Positions 9,290 through 17,540 are shown, counted from the stretch's first letter. The stretch: 42,006 nt of DNA from Campylobacter sp. (GCA_017469645.1 JAFUFY010000013.1:1-42006); one strand, 5' to 3'. The notes: a model not told the origin generated them from the letters alone. Program-made: numbers and translations.

Positions 9290-10120
9290 TTATTTTCCTT
9301 TCCTTCTAGAAATTATAAGCTTGTCACTTGCTTTTTTGCGGCGAGTTTTCGCACCTTTTGTTGGTTTGCCCCATGGAGTTACAGGGTGTCGGCCTGAATT
9401 TTTCTTGCCTTCACCACCACCGTGTGGGTGATCAACCGGGTTCATAGCAGAACCTCTTGTTTGAGGGCGAATTCCTCTGTGGCGATTTCGTCCTGCCTTA
9501 CCAAGTGTAACATTTGCCCATTCTTCGTTGCCGACAACGCCGATTGTAGCCATACACTCAGCCAAAACTCTTCTCATTTCACCGCTTGGAAGTCTTAAAA
9601 TTACATATTTTTCTTCTTTACCCATAAGTTGAGCATAGCCACCTGCTGATCTAGCCATTTGAGCGCCTTTGCCAGGCTTCAACTCGATATTGTGCAAAAT
9701 CGTTCCCACAGGAATGCTTTTCATTTTCATTGCATTGCCTGGTTTTATATCTAAACCTGCTTCGGCAGAAGCGATAACATCGCCAACTTTAAGTTCGCTT
9801 GGTTTGATAATATATCTTTTTTCGCCGTCTGCGTAAGAAATCAAAGCGATTCTACAATTTCTATTTGGATCGTATTCGATAGCTTCTACTTTACCAGGAA
9901 CACCGAATTTTGTTCTTTTAAAATCGATAATTCTGTAAAGTTTTTTAGCACCTGCTTCTTTATGACGACTTGTGATTCTGCCGTGGTTGTTTCTACCTGA
10001 TGTTGCAGGAATTTTCACAAGCAGACTTCTAACACTAGCTTTTGCAGTAATATCTTTACTGCTAATGCCTGTCATAAATCTTCTACTAGGAGTATATGGT
10101 TTATATGATTTTATCGCCAT
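9290..10120 (-). CDS. rplB: 50S ribosomal protein L2
   Basis: 276 residues from the ATG at 10120 ([16 protein letters not shown]), one base after the rplW stop. Five upstream codons are open but would overlap rplW. The universally conserved segment around the peptidyl transferase centre, [13 protein letters not shown], is near residue 225. One of the best conserved ribosomal proteins. Confidence 0.97.
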   Translation of the reverse strand: MAIKSYKPYTPSRRFMTGISSKDITAKASVRSLLVKIPATSGRNNHGRITSRHKEAGAKKLYRIIDFKRTKFGVPGKVEAIEYDPNRNCRIALISYADGEKRYIIKPSELKVGDVIASAEAGLDIKPGNAMKMKSIPVGTILHNIELKPGKGAQMARSAGGYAQLMGKEEKYVILRLPSGEMRRVLAECMATIGVVGNEEWANVTLGKAGRNRHRGIRPQTRGSAMNPVDHPHGGGEGKKNSGRHPVTPWGKPTKGAKTRRKKASDKLIISRRKGK

Positions 10121-10121
10121 C

Positions 10122-10403
10122 TTATGCCTCCGCACTTTCTAGGGTCGCACCCTCAGGAAGTTTGACATAGAATTTCTTAAAATCATTTCTTACGCCGATT
10201 CTTCCTCTAAATCTTTTAACTTTTCCGTCCATTCTAAGAGAATTTACTCTTAATGGAGTGATTCCAAAATAGTCTTTTAACACAGCTTTTAAACCGTTTT
10301 TTGTCATACTAGGGCTTGTTTGAATAACAACAACACCTTGTTCTTGAAGACCAAGTGATTTTTCTGTGTAAAGAATTGTTTTAATATCTGTTATATCTGC
10401 CAT
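10122..10403 (-). CDS. rplW: 50S ribosomal protein L23
   Basis: 93 residues. [16 protein letters not shown] at the start and [20 protein letters not shown] in the middle fit L23, which lines the tunnel exit and is the docking site for trigger factor and SRP. One base separates it from both neighbours. Confidence 0.95.
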   Translation of the reverse strand: MADITDIKTILYTEKSLGLQEQGVVVIQTSPSMTKNGLKAVLKDYFGITPLRVNSLRMDGKVKRFRGRIGVRNDFKKFYVKLPEGATLESAEA

Positions 10404-10404
10404 T

Positions 10405-11019
10405 TTAGCCCTCTTTCACTATTGAATCTAGTGCCGCTTTTTCAACGATAACCGCACTATAAACCGCAACCAAATAAGCATTGATTTCACTAGCGTCAAT
10501 AACATAGCAGTTTGCTAGGTTTCTATAAGCTAGTAAAGTTTTGCTATCTAGTTCGTTTTTAACTATTAAAGCATCTCTTACGCCTAGTTTTTTGATAAAT
10601 TCGCTAGCGTCTTTTGTTTTTCCGCTTGCGATTTCTAGGCTATCTGCAACGAAAAATTTGCCGTTTTCAGCCTTTTCGTTCAAAGCAAATTCAAGAGCCA
10701 ATCTTTTTTGTTTTTTATTGACTTTTTGCTCATAGTTTCTATCTGTCGTAGGACCAAATGCAACAGCTCCGCCAACCCAAACATTTGTTCTTGTTGAACC
10801 TGCTCTTGCGCCGCCTCTACCTTTTTGTCTCCAAGGTTTTTTACCGCCTCCGCTGACTTCTGAACGACCTTTGGTTTGTGCCGTATTTGCACGAAGTGAA
10901 GCAAGGTAAGATTTGACATAAAGGTATAAATTGTGCGAATTAACTTCTGCATATTTTGCAGGAAGTTCAATTTCGCTTGCTTTTTCTAATTTTTCATTAA
11001 GAACACTTACTTTGCTCAT
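10405..11019 (-). CDS. rplD: 50S ribosomal protein L4
   Basis: 204 residues. The extended tunnel loop is easily recognised ([29 protein letters not shown], given here only as its key part around residues 50-78), followed by [22 protein letters not shown]4 can also act as an operon regulator in E. coli; whether that applies here is not known. The start overlaps rplC by four bases. Confidence 0.97.
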   Translation of the reverse strand: MSKVSVLNEKLEKASEIELPAKYAEVNSHNLYLYVKSYLASLRANTAQTKGRSEVSGGGKKPWRQKGRGGARAGSTRTNVWVGGAVAFGPTTDRNYEQKVNKKQKRLALEFALNEKAENGKFFVADSLEIASGKTKDASEFIKKLGVRDALIVKNELDSKTLLAYRNLANCYVIDASEINAYLVAVYSAVIVEKAALDSIVKEG

Positions 11020-11594
11020 TTTACTATCCTTATTCTACCCATTGCGCCGTTAAATCCCGGAACTGAACCTTTTACGACTAAGATTTTATTTTCGGCATCG
11101 AAGCTAACGATTTCATTTTTTACGGTGATTTTTTCATTTCCCGTATGTCCTGCCATTTTCATGCCCGGTTGAACGCGTCCCGGCCATTCGCAGTTACCGA
11201 TAGATCCGTGTCTTCTGTGGAAACGGCTACCGTGTGATTTAGGACCGCCTGAAAATCCGTGTCGTTTCATAACGCCTTGATAACCTTTACCTTTTGAAGT
11301 AAAGCTTGTTTTTATAATTTTTGCACCCGCTAAAACTTCCAAATTTTGATCGCCAACTTCTGCATTTTCTACGCAGATAGTAGCAAATTTGTTAAATTCT
11401 TTGCTTAGGTTGTATTTTTTTTGCTGACCGGCGATTGCTTTATTGTAAGCTTTGCCGTTAGCATAAGCAACGATTGCTTTTCCGCCTTCGCAAACTTCGC
11501 AAACTTTTGTGTTGATAAGTTTCAAAAGCGTTACGGGCGTGCTGCTTCTGCTGATAGTTCTACTCATACCTATTTTTTCTACGATATATTCCAT
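11016..11594 (-). CDS. rplC: 50S ribosomal protein L3
   Basis: 192 residues from the second of two ATG codons (11594), giving [13 protein letters not shown] as in Campylobacter. The L3 signature is [20 protein letters not shown] followed by [14 protein letters not shown] and [18 protein letters not shown]. It lies ten bases after rpsJ. Confidence 0.96.
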   Translation of the reverse strand: MEYIVEKIGMSRTISRSSTPVTLLKLINTKVCEVCEGGKAIVAYANGKAYNKAIAGQQKKYNLSKEFNKFATICVENAEVGDQNLEVLAGAKIIKTSFTSKGKGYQGVMKRHGFSGGPKSHGSRFHRRHGSIGNCEWPGRVQPGMKMAGHTGNEKITVKNEIVSFDAENKILVVKGSVPGFNGAMGRIRIVK

Positions 11595-11604
11595 CACTTA
11601 CCCC

Positions 11605-11916
11605 TTATTTTCCCATCGCGCGCACTTCGACATTAACCTCAGGGGCTAAGTCAAGTTTTGTTAGCGAATCTACCGTATCAGGCGTAGCTGCTACGATATC
11701 TAGCATACGAGCGAGAATTTTCATCTCAAACTTCTCTCTCGAATCTTTGTTAATGTGTGGAGATTTTAAGACTGTGTAGCGTTTGATTTTTGTAGGCATC
11801 GGAACTGGACCTCTCACATCGGCACCCGTTCTTTTGACAGCTTCTACGATTGCTGCAACTGTGCGATCTAAAACCCTATGGTCATAAGCTTTTAGCTTTA
11901 ACCTGATTTTTTGCAT
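11605..11916 (-). CDS. rpsJ: 30S ribosomal protein S10 (NusE)
   Basis: 103 residues, first gene of the operon. It starts [20 protein letters not shown], has the signature [28 protein letters not shown], and ends [10 protein letters not shown]. Besides its role in the small subunit, S10 is the NusE antitermination factor in other bacteria. A good AAAGGAAAAA site precedes the ATG, and the promoter and structured leader lie upstream. Confidence 0.97.
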   Translation of the reverse strand: MQKIRLKLKAYDHRVLDRTVAAIVEAVKRTGADVRGPVPMPTKIKRYTVLKSPHINKDSREKFEMKILARMLDIVAATPDTVDSLTKLDLAPEVNVEVRAMGK

Positions 11917-11940
11917 CTTTTTTTCCTTTAAAAAGAACTT

Positions 11941-11975
11941 GTCGCAAACGCGCGACCTTTTGTTTGTAACAAAAG
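11941..11975 (-). promoter_or_regulatory. two tandem hairpins in the S10 operon leader
   Basis: Read on the minus strand, the predicted 5' leader starts with a perfect 7-bp stem, CTTTTGT-loop-ACAAAAG (11975-11957). It is followed at once by GTCGC-GCGTTT-GCGAC (11956-11941). The first hairpin begins at or within a base of the predicted transcription start. Hairpins at the extreme 5' end can protect a transcript from 5'-dependent decay; that role here is inference. Confidence 0.55.
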
Positions 11976-11981
11976 ACTGCG

Positions 11982-12011
11982 ATTATATAAAATAAGCCCT
12001 GAAATTGTCAA
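11982..12011 (-). promoter_or_regulatory. sigma-70 promoter of the S10-spc operon
   Basis: On the minus strand there is a perfect -35 TTGACA (12011-12006), an 18-bp spacer and a perfect -10 TATAAT (11987-11982). This predicts a transcript start near 11975 and a leader of about 59 bases before rpsJ. Two consensus hexamers fit the high expression expected of a ribosomal protein operon. Confidence 0.8.
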
Positions 12012-12037
12012 GAATTTGTATGAATTTTACAGATTTC

Positions 12038-12127
12038 TTTCCTTATTAAAAGGAAAAATTTATAAATTTGGCAAATTTTTAATAGAATTTTCAAATTTAT
12101 AAATTTTATTTCCTTTTAAAAAGGAAA
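12038..12127. repeat. nested inverted repeats between rpsJ and the ATPase gene
   Basis: Two small palindromes of the form TTTCCTT...AAGGAAA lie at 12038-12056 and 12109-12127. Between them is a perfect 15-bp inverted repeat, AAATTTATAAATTTG at 12056-12070 and its complement at 12092-12106. The whole block can fold as one long stem. It lies upstream of both divergent genes, so it may be regulatory. A chance origin in AT-rich DNA is less likely because the arms are exact. Confidence 0.55.
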
Positions 12128-12142
12128 ATAATATAATTTTTT

Positions 12143-13285
12143 ATGCAAACTTTAAAATTTTTTTACGAAAATCCGCCGGAAATGCAAAAATTTATCGCTA
12201 GAAAAAAACAGATAAACTCGCCAAAAACGATACTTTGCGGCTGCGTGGGAAGTGGCAAAAGTGCGATTTTGCTTGATTATCTTTCAAATTTCAAAAAAGG
12301 CGAGTTTTTATATTTGAATTTTGGCGATTTGCGCTATGAATTTGCAAATTTGAAGTCTGAATTTGAGAAAATTTTTGAATTTACTCGCCTGAATTCTCAA
12401 ATTTCGGCACTATTTTTTGATAATTTAGATGAAATTTTCGAAAGTGAAATTTTACATTTGCAAAATTTGCTAGATTCTGTTTTTGCAAATTCCACACAAA
12501 GTAGCCCAAATTTGCGAAGCATAATCATTTCCACACGAAAAAATAGCCTAAATTTGCAAGGCTTTGAAAAAATAAAAATCACTCCGCTTTGTTTTGAAGA
12601 ATTTATCGCATTTGACAAACGCAGAACCGACATAAACGCCATTATTTCGGCATTTTTCTTACAAGGCGGTGGCGTAAAAAACGCATTTTTAAGCACAAAT
12701 GAAATCATTTCATCAGAGCAAAATGCCTTAAAATCGGCACTAAATAAGGGCGAAATCGCCGTTTTAAAAGAGTGTTGCGAATTTATCGCTCAGCCATTTA
12801 GTGCAAATAAAATTTATCTTAGCCTAAAAGAGCAAATTCGCATTTCAAAGGACAGCATTTACGGGTGCGTGGCGAAATTTGAAGATGAAAATTTTGTAAA
12901 TTTTGTAAGCAAATTTGACGATGAAAAGGCTGCAAAAAGGCTCTTTTTGTCGAATTTTAACCTAAAAGACGCGCTTAGCTTTAAAAAAGATTTTTCCAAA
13001 AAATTTATAAATGCGATTTTTTGCGAAATCGCAAATTTGGGCGAGCCGATTTTTTACACGAAAGATTTGGATTTTTATCTACCAAGCAGGAATTTAGGGG
13101 TCTTAGCAATCCCGTTTAGCGCAAGTGAGATTGTGTTTTTGAAATTTAAAAAACTCGTCCCAGAGCTAAAAAAACTAAAAATCACCCGTTTAAGCGTGAT
13201 TTCAATGGCAAATTCAGGAAGCCTAGAAATCGAAGGAATCAAGTGCGAAGTCGTGCCGTTCCCGCAATTCGCACTTGGACTTTGA
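12143..13285 (+). CDS. AAA-type ATP-binding protein of unknown function
   Basis: 380 residues. Walker A is GCVGSGKS at residues 33-40, a Walker B-like strand is ISALFFDNLDEIF near 87-99, and a sensor-like strand is RSIIISTRKN. The later FEEFIAFDKR and the C-terminal region resemble the predicted ATPases of the COG1373/DUF4143 type, which consist of an AAA domain followed by a winged-helix and nuclease-like domain. From memory, Helicobacter has a similar ATP-binding protein beside rpsJ. The start is uncertain: AAGGAAA is 15 bases from the ATG, and a TATAAT (12132-12137) lies only five bases before it. A downstream ATG at 12182 is possible. Function unknown. Confidence 0.75.
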   Translation: MQTLKFFYENPPEMQKFIARKKQINSPKTILCGCVGSGKSAILLDYLSNFKKGEFLYLNFGDLRYEFANLKSEFEKIFEFTRLNSQISALFFDNLDEIFESEILHLQNLLDSVFANSTQSSPNLRSIIISTRKNSLNLQGFEKIKITPLCFEEFIAFDKRRTDINAIISAFFLQGGGVKNAFLSTNEIISSEQNALKSALNKGEIAVLKECCEFIAQPFSANKIYLSLKEQIRISKDSIYGCVAKFEDENFVNFVSKFDDEKAAKRLFLSNFNLKDALSFKKDFSKKFINAIFCEIANLGEPIFYTKDLDFYLPSRNLGVLAIPFSASEIVFLKFKKLVPELKKLKITRLSVISMANSGSLEIEGIKCEVVPFPQFALGL

Positions 13286-13804
13286 TTATTTTATAACGAT
13301 TTTGCCTTTATTTTTGTAATTTTTTATTTCGGCTGTTTCGTATGTTCCTATATGCTTGTTGAATGGTATTGTGCAGTATGAGCTGCTCTTATTTATAGTA
13401 ATTTCTAACTCATTTTCGTTTTTTATTGCAAAATCGGCACAAATTGTATCATTCACTTTTATTGGTATTGGCAGTTTGGTCATACTTTGAATATCTGGGA
13501 CAAATTTACCATGCGAGGCGTAATAACTACGAAAATCTTCCAAATACCGAAATGCATTGCGTTTTAATGCTATTATTTCTCTCTCAGTGCGTTGCATATC
13601 TTCTCTCACTGCTGTTTTTGCATTTTCGCAATCCTTTGCGGTTTTTTCACTCATCCGCTCCATTTTATTGCACTCACCCACACGATCTAGGGCGATGCCG
13701 AAATTAGCGGCAAAATATTCAACCGTTCTAGGGTCTTCCTCCCCGCAACCACTCAAACCAAATCCCACAGCCGCCACAAGGCTAAGAGTTAAAATTTTTT
13801 TCAT
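13286..13804 (-). CDS. EexN-like lipoprotein
   Basis: 172 residues from the ATG at 13804 (MKKILTLSLVAAVGFGLSGC), preceded by AAAGGAAAAAT. The open frame extends 32 codons further up, through a poly-A tract, without a convincing site. The signal peptide ends in the lipobox LSGC, so the mature protein starts at a lipid-modified cysteine near residue 20. The region RTVEYFAANFGIALDRVGEC and the later KDCENAKTA resemble EexN entry-exclusion lipoproteins (VEYY...NPxxAxxxxxxC...C-x-NA). EexN proteins are mostly known from conjugative elements; no transfer gene is nearby. It is convergent with the ATPase gene with no bases between them. Confidence 0.6.
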   Translation of the reverse strand: MKKILTLSLVAAVGFGLSGCGEEDPRTVEYFAANFGIALDRVGECNKMERMSEKTAKDCENAKTAVREDMQRTEREIIALKRNAFRYLEDFRSYYASHGKFVPDIQSMTKLPIPIKVNDTICADFAIKNENELEITINKSSSYCTIPFNKHIGTYETAEIKNYKNKGKIVIK

Positions 13805-14097
13805 ATTTTTCCTTTGAAATGAAATTAAAATTTTCATTTTATCGTTTTTTTTTTTTTTGTTTCGCTGAAAGTTTTTGTAAATTTTTAAATTTAAGCCCAA
13901 ATTTAGTTAAATTTTCAAAAAGCAAATTTTAAATTTAACCACTGGCGATTGCTTCGTTTTTTCTGCGAAAAAACTCGCAATGACAACAAAGAGACGAACG
14001 CCACAAATTTGCCTAACGGCAAATTCTCGCAATAATAATGGGGAGAATTCGCAAATTTTGCTAGAATTTGCAAATTTTAAATTTGAAGTTTGTTGCC
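13805..14097. other. intergenic region with a 14-T tract and a REP-like palindrome
   Basis: No gene is supported in this ~290-bp gap. A run of 14 T (13845-13858) lies 40 bp upstream of the EexN-like start, within reach of its promoter. A palindrome of the ATTGCTTCG...CGCAATGAC type lies at 13948-13986. Near 14010-14075 are several short A/T-rich repeats built from GCAAATTTTG and AATTTGCAAATT. Confidence 0.5.
13948..13986. repeat. REP-like palindrome, ATTGCTTCG...CGCAATGACAA type
   Basis: The left arm ATTGCTTCGTTTTTTC pairs with GAAAAAACTCGCAAT with a one-base gap, and the element ends in GACAA. A diverged relative with the same ends (ATTCTTCG ... CAGAATGACAA) is at 14930-14966. Short palindromes of this form are scattered in intergenic DNA of many bacteria; no function is known to me. 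Confidence 0.5.
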
Positions 14098-14730
14098 TTA
14101 TTTGGCAATTAAATCAACATACTCTTCTAGCGTTAGATTGTTATCGATTATCTCTTTCGCTGCCTTTTTGCCGACATATCTAATGTGCCAGTTTTCAAAT
14201 TTATATCCTGTGATTTGCTCTTTGCCTTTTGGGAAACGCACGATAAAGCCGTATTTATGGGCATTTTCTTCTAGCCATTTATAGTTTTCATCGCTTAGCC
14301 TTGCGTTTTTAAGTGCCATATTTTTCAGATCAATCGCCAAGCCCGTTTGATGTTCTGAATATCCAGGTCTTGCCGAGTAAGTATCGGCTGCGCTTACGCC
14401 ATCTTTTTTGACATATTTATCGTAAAGTGCTTTTTGAAAATTTTGATCCCTAAATGCGGTTGTAGGCATTAGTTTTATCCCGATTTCGTTTTTTACCGCC
14501 GTTTGTAGAGCTAAAAAATCATCTTTTAAAATACTTCTTATAGGGACTTTGTTTCCATACGCTCCGTCTATATATACCAAATCATCTGGCTTATAACCAT
14601 TTGGCAAATAGTTAAATTTATTCACAAGCACAAGCAAATCATTTAGATTGCTTACTTCTTTGGTGTCTGTATAAAATTCTTTGCCAAATGCCAAAACAGA
14701 CAATAAAACAAGTAAGAATATTTTTTTCAT
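14098..14730 (-). CDS. M15-family D-alanyl-D-alanine carboxypeptidase (VanY-like)
   Basis: 210 residues with an N-terminal signal peptide (MKKIFLLVLLSVLAFGKE, cleavage near residue 17), so it acts in the periplasm. The zinc-peptidase signature SEHQTGLAIDLKN (around residues 125-137) supplies His and Asp ligands, and NWHIRYVGK near 186-194 supplies the second His; a general-base Glu would be in KWLEENAHKYGF. These are the hallmarks of VanY/DdcY enzymes that trim the terminal D-alanine from peptidoglycan stem peptides. An AGGA precedes the ATG and CTAAAAT lies further up as a possible -10. Stand-alone carriage is normal and does not by itself imply glycopeptide resistance. Confidence 0.88.
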   Translation of the reverse strand: MKKIFLLVLLSVLAFGKEFYTDTKEVSNLNDLLVLVNKFNYLPNGYKPDDLVYIDGAYGNKVPIRSILKDDFLALQTAVKNEIGIKLMPTTAFRDQNFQKALYDKYVKKDGVSAADTYSARPGYSEHQTGLAIDLKNMALKNARLSDENYKWLEENAHKYGFIVRFPKGKEQITGYKFENWHIRYVGKKAAKEIIDNNLTLEEYVDLIAK

Positions 14731-14929
14731 AACTGTCCTAAAATAAAATTTGGCTAATTTTAGCGTTTTGTAACTAAATTTAGTAAATTTTTTTAACTTT
14801 TGCGAATTTTGAATTTAAAGCTTCGCAAACGCTTGGAACGACGAATTTGGCGCCATTTCAAGTGAAGTAAGGCAAAACAAAGAATATTTGTTTAAATTTG
14901 CAATTTTGCTTTTTCGCATAGCTTTTAAG

Positions 14930-14966
14930 ATTCTTCGCTTCACTTTGTTACGCTCAGAATGACAAA
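14930..14966. repeat. REP-like palindrome, ATTCTTCG...CAGAATGACAAAA type
   Basis: ATTCT at one end and AGAAT at the other enclose TCGCTTCACTTTGTTACGCTC, and GACAAAA follows, as in the element at 13948. It directly abuts hairpin element B. Confidence 0.45.
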
Positions 14967-14980
14967 ACATTTCACTTAAA

Positions 14981-15100
14981 TTTAAACTACAAATGCCGAC
15001 GATTTGTGGCGTTTTGGAGTTTTTACGAACGAGACTGCACTAGTATGTGCGTCGAGTGAAGTAAAAACGAACAATCGCCACAAAGCTAGGCTCGGTTCAA
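14981..15100. repeat. modular long-hairpin element, copy B
   Basis: The left box TTTAAACTACAAATGCCGAC (14981-15000) runs straight into an imperfect 26-bp stem. The left arm is 15001-15026 (GATTTGTGGCG...GTTTTTAC) and the right arm 15061-15086 (GTAAAAAC...CGCCACAAAGC). The right box is TAGGCTCGGTTCAA (15087-15100). The boxes match copy C closely while the stem sequence is different, so the ends are conserved and the core is variable. Confidence 0.65.
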
Positions 15101-15117
15101 TACAAAAATTTATAATT

Positions 15118-15708
15118 TTAAAACAATGATTTTTGCGACAAAGATTTTATTTGAAAACTTTTCCTATGACACGGCGACAAGCCAAATTTGCTAATCGCTT
15201 CGATATGCGTTTTCGAGCCATAACCCTTATTTTTTTTAAAGCCGTATTCGGGGAATTTTTTATCAAATTCGAGCATTTTTTTATCGCGTGAGACTTTGGC
15301 TAGGATACTGGCCGCACTCACGGCTGGGATACTAGCATCGGCCTTTACAAGCGTTTTAAAGCCACACGCTCCAAAGGTTGTATTTCCGTCATAAATAATC
15401 TCGCAATCAAAATCTTTAAAAAATTCAACTATGCTTTCAAGTGCCGTTTTCAGGCATTTACTAAGCCCCATTTCATCGACTTGCGAATTTGAAAATTCCA
15501 CGATTTTATAATGAGAGTTTGCCGTGATTTCAGTAAAAAGCTCGTTTCTGCGTTTTTCACTCAGTTTTTTGCTATCATCTAGCCCTGCGATTTGCTTTTT
15601 TAAAATGCACCCAGCCACGCAAAGTGGTCCAGCTACACAGCCCCTTCCTGCTTCGTCGATCCCGCAAATAACGCCATTTTTGCCTACTTCGTCGTCCCTA
15701 AAAAACAC
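15118..15708 (-). CDS. rnhB: ribonuclease HII
   Basis: 196 residues, normal length. The catalytic start GIDEAGRGCVAGPL carries Asp18 and Glu19; the third acidic region is DASIPAVSAASILAKVSRD, and the basic KNKGYGSKTHIEAI loop follows. The enzyme cuts RNA in RNA-DNA hybrids and removes single ribonucleotides from DNA. It starts at GTG (15708) with GGAG six bases upstream; no ATG is available near the conserved start. It is divergent from the DUF475 gene. Confidence 0.95.
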   Translation of the reverse strand: MFFRDDEVGKNGVICGIDEAGRGCVAGPLCVAGCILKKQIAGLDDSKKLSEKRRNELFTEITANSHYKIVEFSNSQVDEMGLSKCLKTALESIVEFFKDFDCEIIYDGNTTFGACGFKTLVKADASIPAVSAASILAKVSRDKKMLEFDKKFPEYGFKKNKGYGSKTHIEAISKFGLSPCHRKSFQIKSLSQKSLF

Positions 15709-15807
15709 GCCCTACTCCAAATCCAAATTCGCCAAATTCTACGCAAAATTTCTTTATTAAAGCTAAAATTTGCTAAAATCCGCTTTGGAAAAAATTTGGA
15801 GCAGATT

Positions 15808-16785
15808 TTGAAATACTTTTATTCATCATTTATCATCACGGCTTTTGGGCTTGTTTTGGCTTATTTTTTAGGCGGTTTTAGCGCCGTTTATATCTGTTTT
15901 TTGCTCTGCATTTTAGAAGTTAGCCTTAGTTTTGATAATGCCGTTGTAAATGCCAAAGTTTTAGGGCAAATGAGTGAGCTTTGGCAACGCCGTTTCATAG
16001 TGTGGGGCATACCTGTGGCGGTTTTTGGTATGCGGTTTTTCTTTCCGCTTTTAATAGTCGCAATCGCCGCTAAAATAGGCATTTTTGAAACATTTTTTTT
16101 AGCTTTAAATAATCCAGATCGCTACCACGAAATTTTAAGCGAAGCAAAGGAAGAAATTTACATTTTTGGCGGCGGATTTTTGCTAATGGTTTTTTTCAAT
16201 TTCTTTTTTGATAGGGAGCGAAATGTCTTTTGGCTGGGCTTTTTAGAAAACAACGCCCTTGTGCGAAATTTAAGCCGAATTCGTGGAATTTCGGTTTTAA
16301 TCGCCGCTATTTTTGGCGGAATTTTGTATGCAAAAACGGCAAATTTGACATATTTGGCGATCTATTTTAGTGCGATTTTTGCCTTTGTGGCAGTTTTATC
16401 TTTTGATAAATTTTTTAGCAAAGGTGCCGTTAAAAACGGCGTTGCGGGTTTTTTATACCTTGAAATGTTGGATGCGAGTTTTAGTTTTGACGGCGTTATC
16501 GGGGCGTTTGCGTTAAGCGAAAACATTTTTATCATTATGATTGGACTTGGAAGCGGGGCAATGTTTGTGCGAAGTATGACGATTTATCTCGTTAAAAAAG
16601 GCACGCTTGCCGAGCTAATCTACCTTGAACATGGCGCACATTACGCTATTTTAGCCCTTGCCGTGATAATGTTTTTGAAAATTTTCTACGAAGTGAGCGA
16701 AATACTAACCGGCACGATAAGTTTTATTTTAATCGCCTTATCGCTTTTTGCATCGCTAAAATACCGAAAAAGCAAATTTACTTGA
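15808..16785 (+). CDS. DUF475/TerC-like integral membrane protein
   Basis: About 325 residues with roughly nine hydrophobic segments. The segment LLCILEVSLSFDNAVVNAKVL near the N-terminus and YLEMLDASFSFDGVIGAFAL in the second half each carry the SFDNA/SFDG acidic motif of the TerC superfamily, which suggests metal-ion handling or export across the inner membrane. I chose the TTG at 15808 because GGAG is six bases upstream; a TTG four codons earlier (15796) is also possible. No ATG fits. The substrate is not determinable; tellurite resistance should not be assumed. Confidence 0.82.
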   Translation: MKYFYSSFIITAFGLVLAYFLGGFSAVYICFLLCILEVSLSFDNAVVNAKVLGQMSELWQRRFIVWGIPVAVFGMRFFFPLLIVAIAAKIGIFETFFLALNNPDRYHEILSEAKEEIYIFGGGFLLMVFFNFFFDRERNVFWLGFLENNALVRNLSRIRGISVLIAAIFGGILYAKTANLTYLAIYFSAIFAFVAVLSFDKFFSKGAVKNGVAGFLYLEMLDASFSFDGVIGAFALSENIFIIMIGLGSGAMFVRSMTIYLVKKGTLAELIYLEHGAHYAILALAVIMFLKIFYEVSEILTGTISFILIALSLFASLKYRKSKFT

Positions 16786-16826
16786 CGGGTTAGAGCGACT
16801 TAAAAGAGCGTTAAAGTAAATACTAT

Positions 16827-16857
16827 ATAATTGTTGGTTAAACAAACCAACAATTAT
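16827..16857. terminator. bidirectional terminator
   Basis: A perfect 13-bp stem, ATAATTGTTGGTT and AACCAACAATTAT, encloses the loop AAACA between two convergent genes (DUF475 and the TIR-like gene). A/T-rich sequence follows on both sides. Confidence 0.75.
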
Positions 16858-16865
16858 TAAGATAT

Positions 16866-17540
16866 TTAAATAGTTTTTAGTATCTTATCTTTATCTAGCT
16901 CGAAACCACAATGCTCTAATCTTTTTATTAGCGTTGGTATTGTCTCTTTAATGTGCTCTTTAAAATCAATTCTAAATACACCTTCTATATCAGATGGCAA
17001 CTCCACACCTTCTTTATGTAATATAATAGTATTATCCCTACCTAATCTTGCCATAACCATTCCCATTTCTAAAATTACATTTTGTCTAGCTCTCTTATGA
17101 ATATATCCATCCAAGCTATCTCTATGCTTGTTATAATCTGCTTCTGGGATACATATATCATCAGGTGTCAATAAAATTATACCAGCATGTATAGTTGATA
17201 TTGCTTGTTCCAATGCTTCTATTATAGTCATTCCAGTATCATTTGTTACCTGTTTTGTCGCAACTTCTAACTTAGCCAAACTATGTTCTAATTGCTCTTT
17301 TGCATTTTTATCATGTCCATATACTATGAATAGCTGTTTTTCTTCAATTGTTTGTTGTGTTTTAAGCATATCATTGATTATTTTATTAACTTGTTCTGTA
17401 TTTTTTCCCTGAACTTGAAGCTTACCATTAGTATGTATTGTGATAGTGCAACCATCGTGTTTTGTTACATAACTATTATTCCCACCCTTTTCAAATTTGA
17501 ATTTTTTTGATAATATTTTCTTTATTTCTTCTTGTGTCAT
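16866..17540 (-). CDS. TIR-like (CAP12/PCTIR type) predicted nucleotide-binding protein with N-terminal TBP-like domain
   Basis: 224 residues, two parts. Residues 1-60 contain GCTITIHTNGKLQVQGK, similar to the TBP-like N-terminal domain of RNase HIII (DUF3378 type). Residues 68-210 match the TIR-like domain known as CAP12/PCTIR: FIVYGHD (71-77), TIIEALE, ILLTPDD (122-128), RARQNVILEMG (150-160) and VELPSDIEGV (179-188). In characterised TIR proteins the glutamate corresponding to Glu158 is catalytic for NAD cleavage, so an NADase used in antiphage defence is a reasonable inference. The gene stands alone, convergent with the DUF475 gene. It uses many ATA and TTA codons and looks lower in GC than ilvD beside it, which suggests transfer. 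AGGAT precedes the ATG. No cyclase or other defence partner is adjacent. Confidence 0.75.
   Translation of the reverse strand: MTQEEIKKILSKKFKFEKGGNNSYVTKHDGCTITIHTNGKLQVQGKNTEQVNKIINDMLKTQQTIEEKQLFIVYGHDKNAKEQLEHSLAKLEVATKQVTNDTGMTIIEALEQAISTIHAGIILLTPDDICIPEADYNKHRDSLDGYIHKRARQNVILEMGMVMARLGRDNTIILHKEGVELPSDIEGVFRIDFKEHIKETIPTLIKRLEHCGFELDKDKILKTI

Larger units (their letters stand above)
14731..15117. other. 387-bp gap without a gene; holds two repeat elements
   Basis: No coding sequence is supported. The right half holds hairpin element copy B (14981-15100) and the second REP-like palindrome (14930-14966). The left part, next to the VanY-like start, is A/T-rich promoter DNA, and 14821-14880 has no feature I recognise. 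Confidence 0.5.

Noticed and set aside
12131..12143. Leaderless transcription of the ATPase gene from TATAAT at 12132
   Set aside because: A start seven bases after this element would fall beside or after the ATG, and no matching -35 is evident. It may be chance in A/T-rich DNA.
14098..14730. Vancomycin resistance cluster
   Set aside because: A VanY-like enzyme alone, without vanA/H/X or a VanRS pair, is a normal peptidoglycan-trimming enzyme in Gram-negative bacteria.
15808..16785. Tellurite resistance gene terC
   Set aside because: Similarity is only to the TerC superfamily through the SFDNA/SFDG motifs; no other ter genes are present, so the neutral name is safer.
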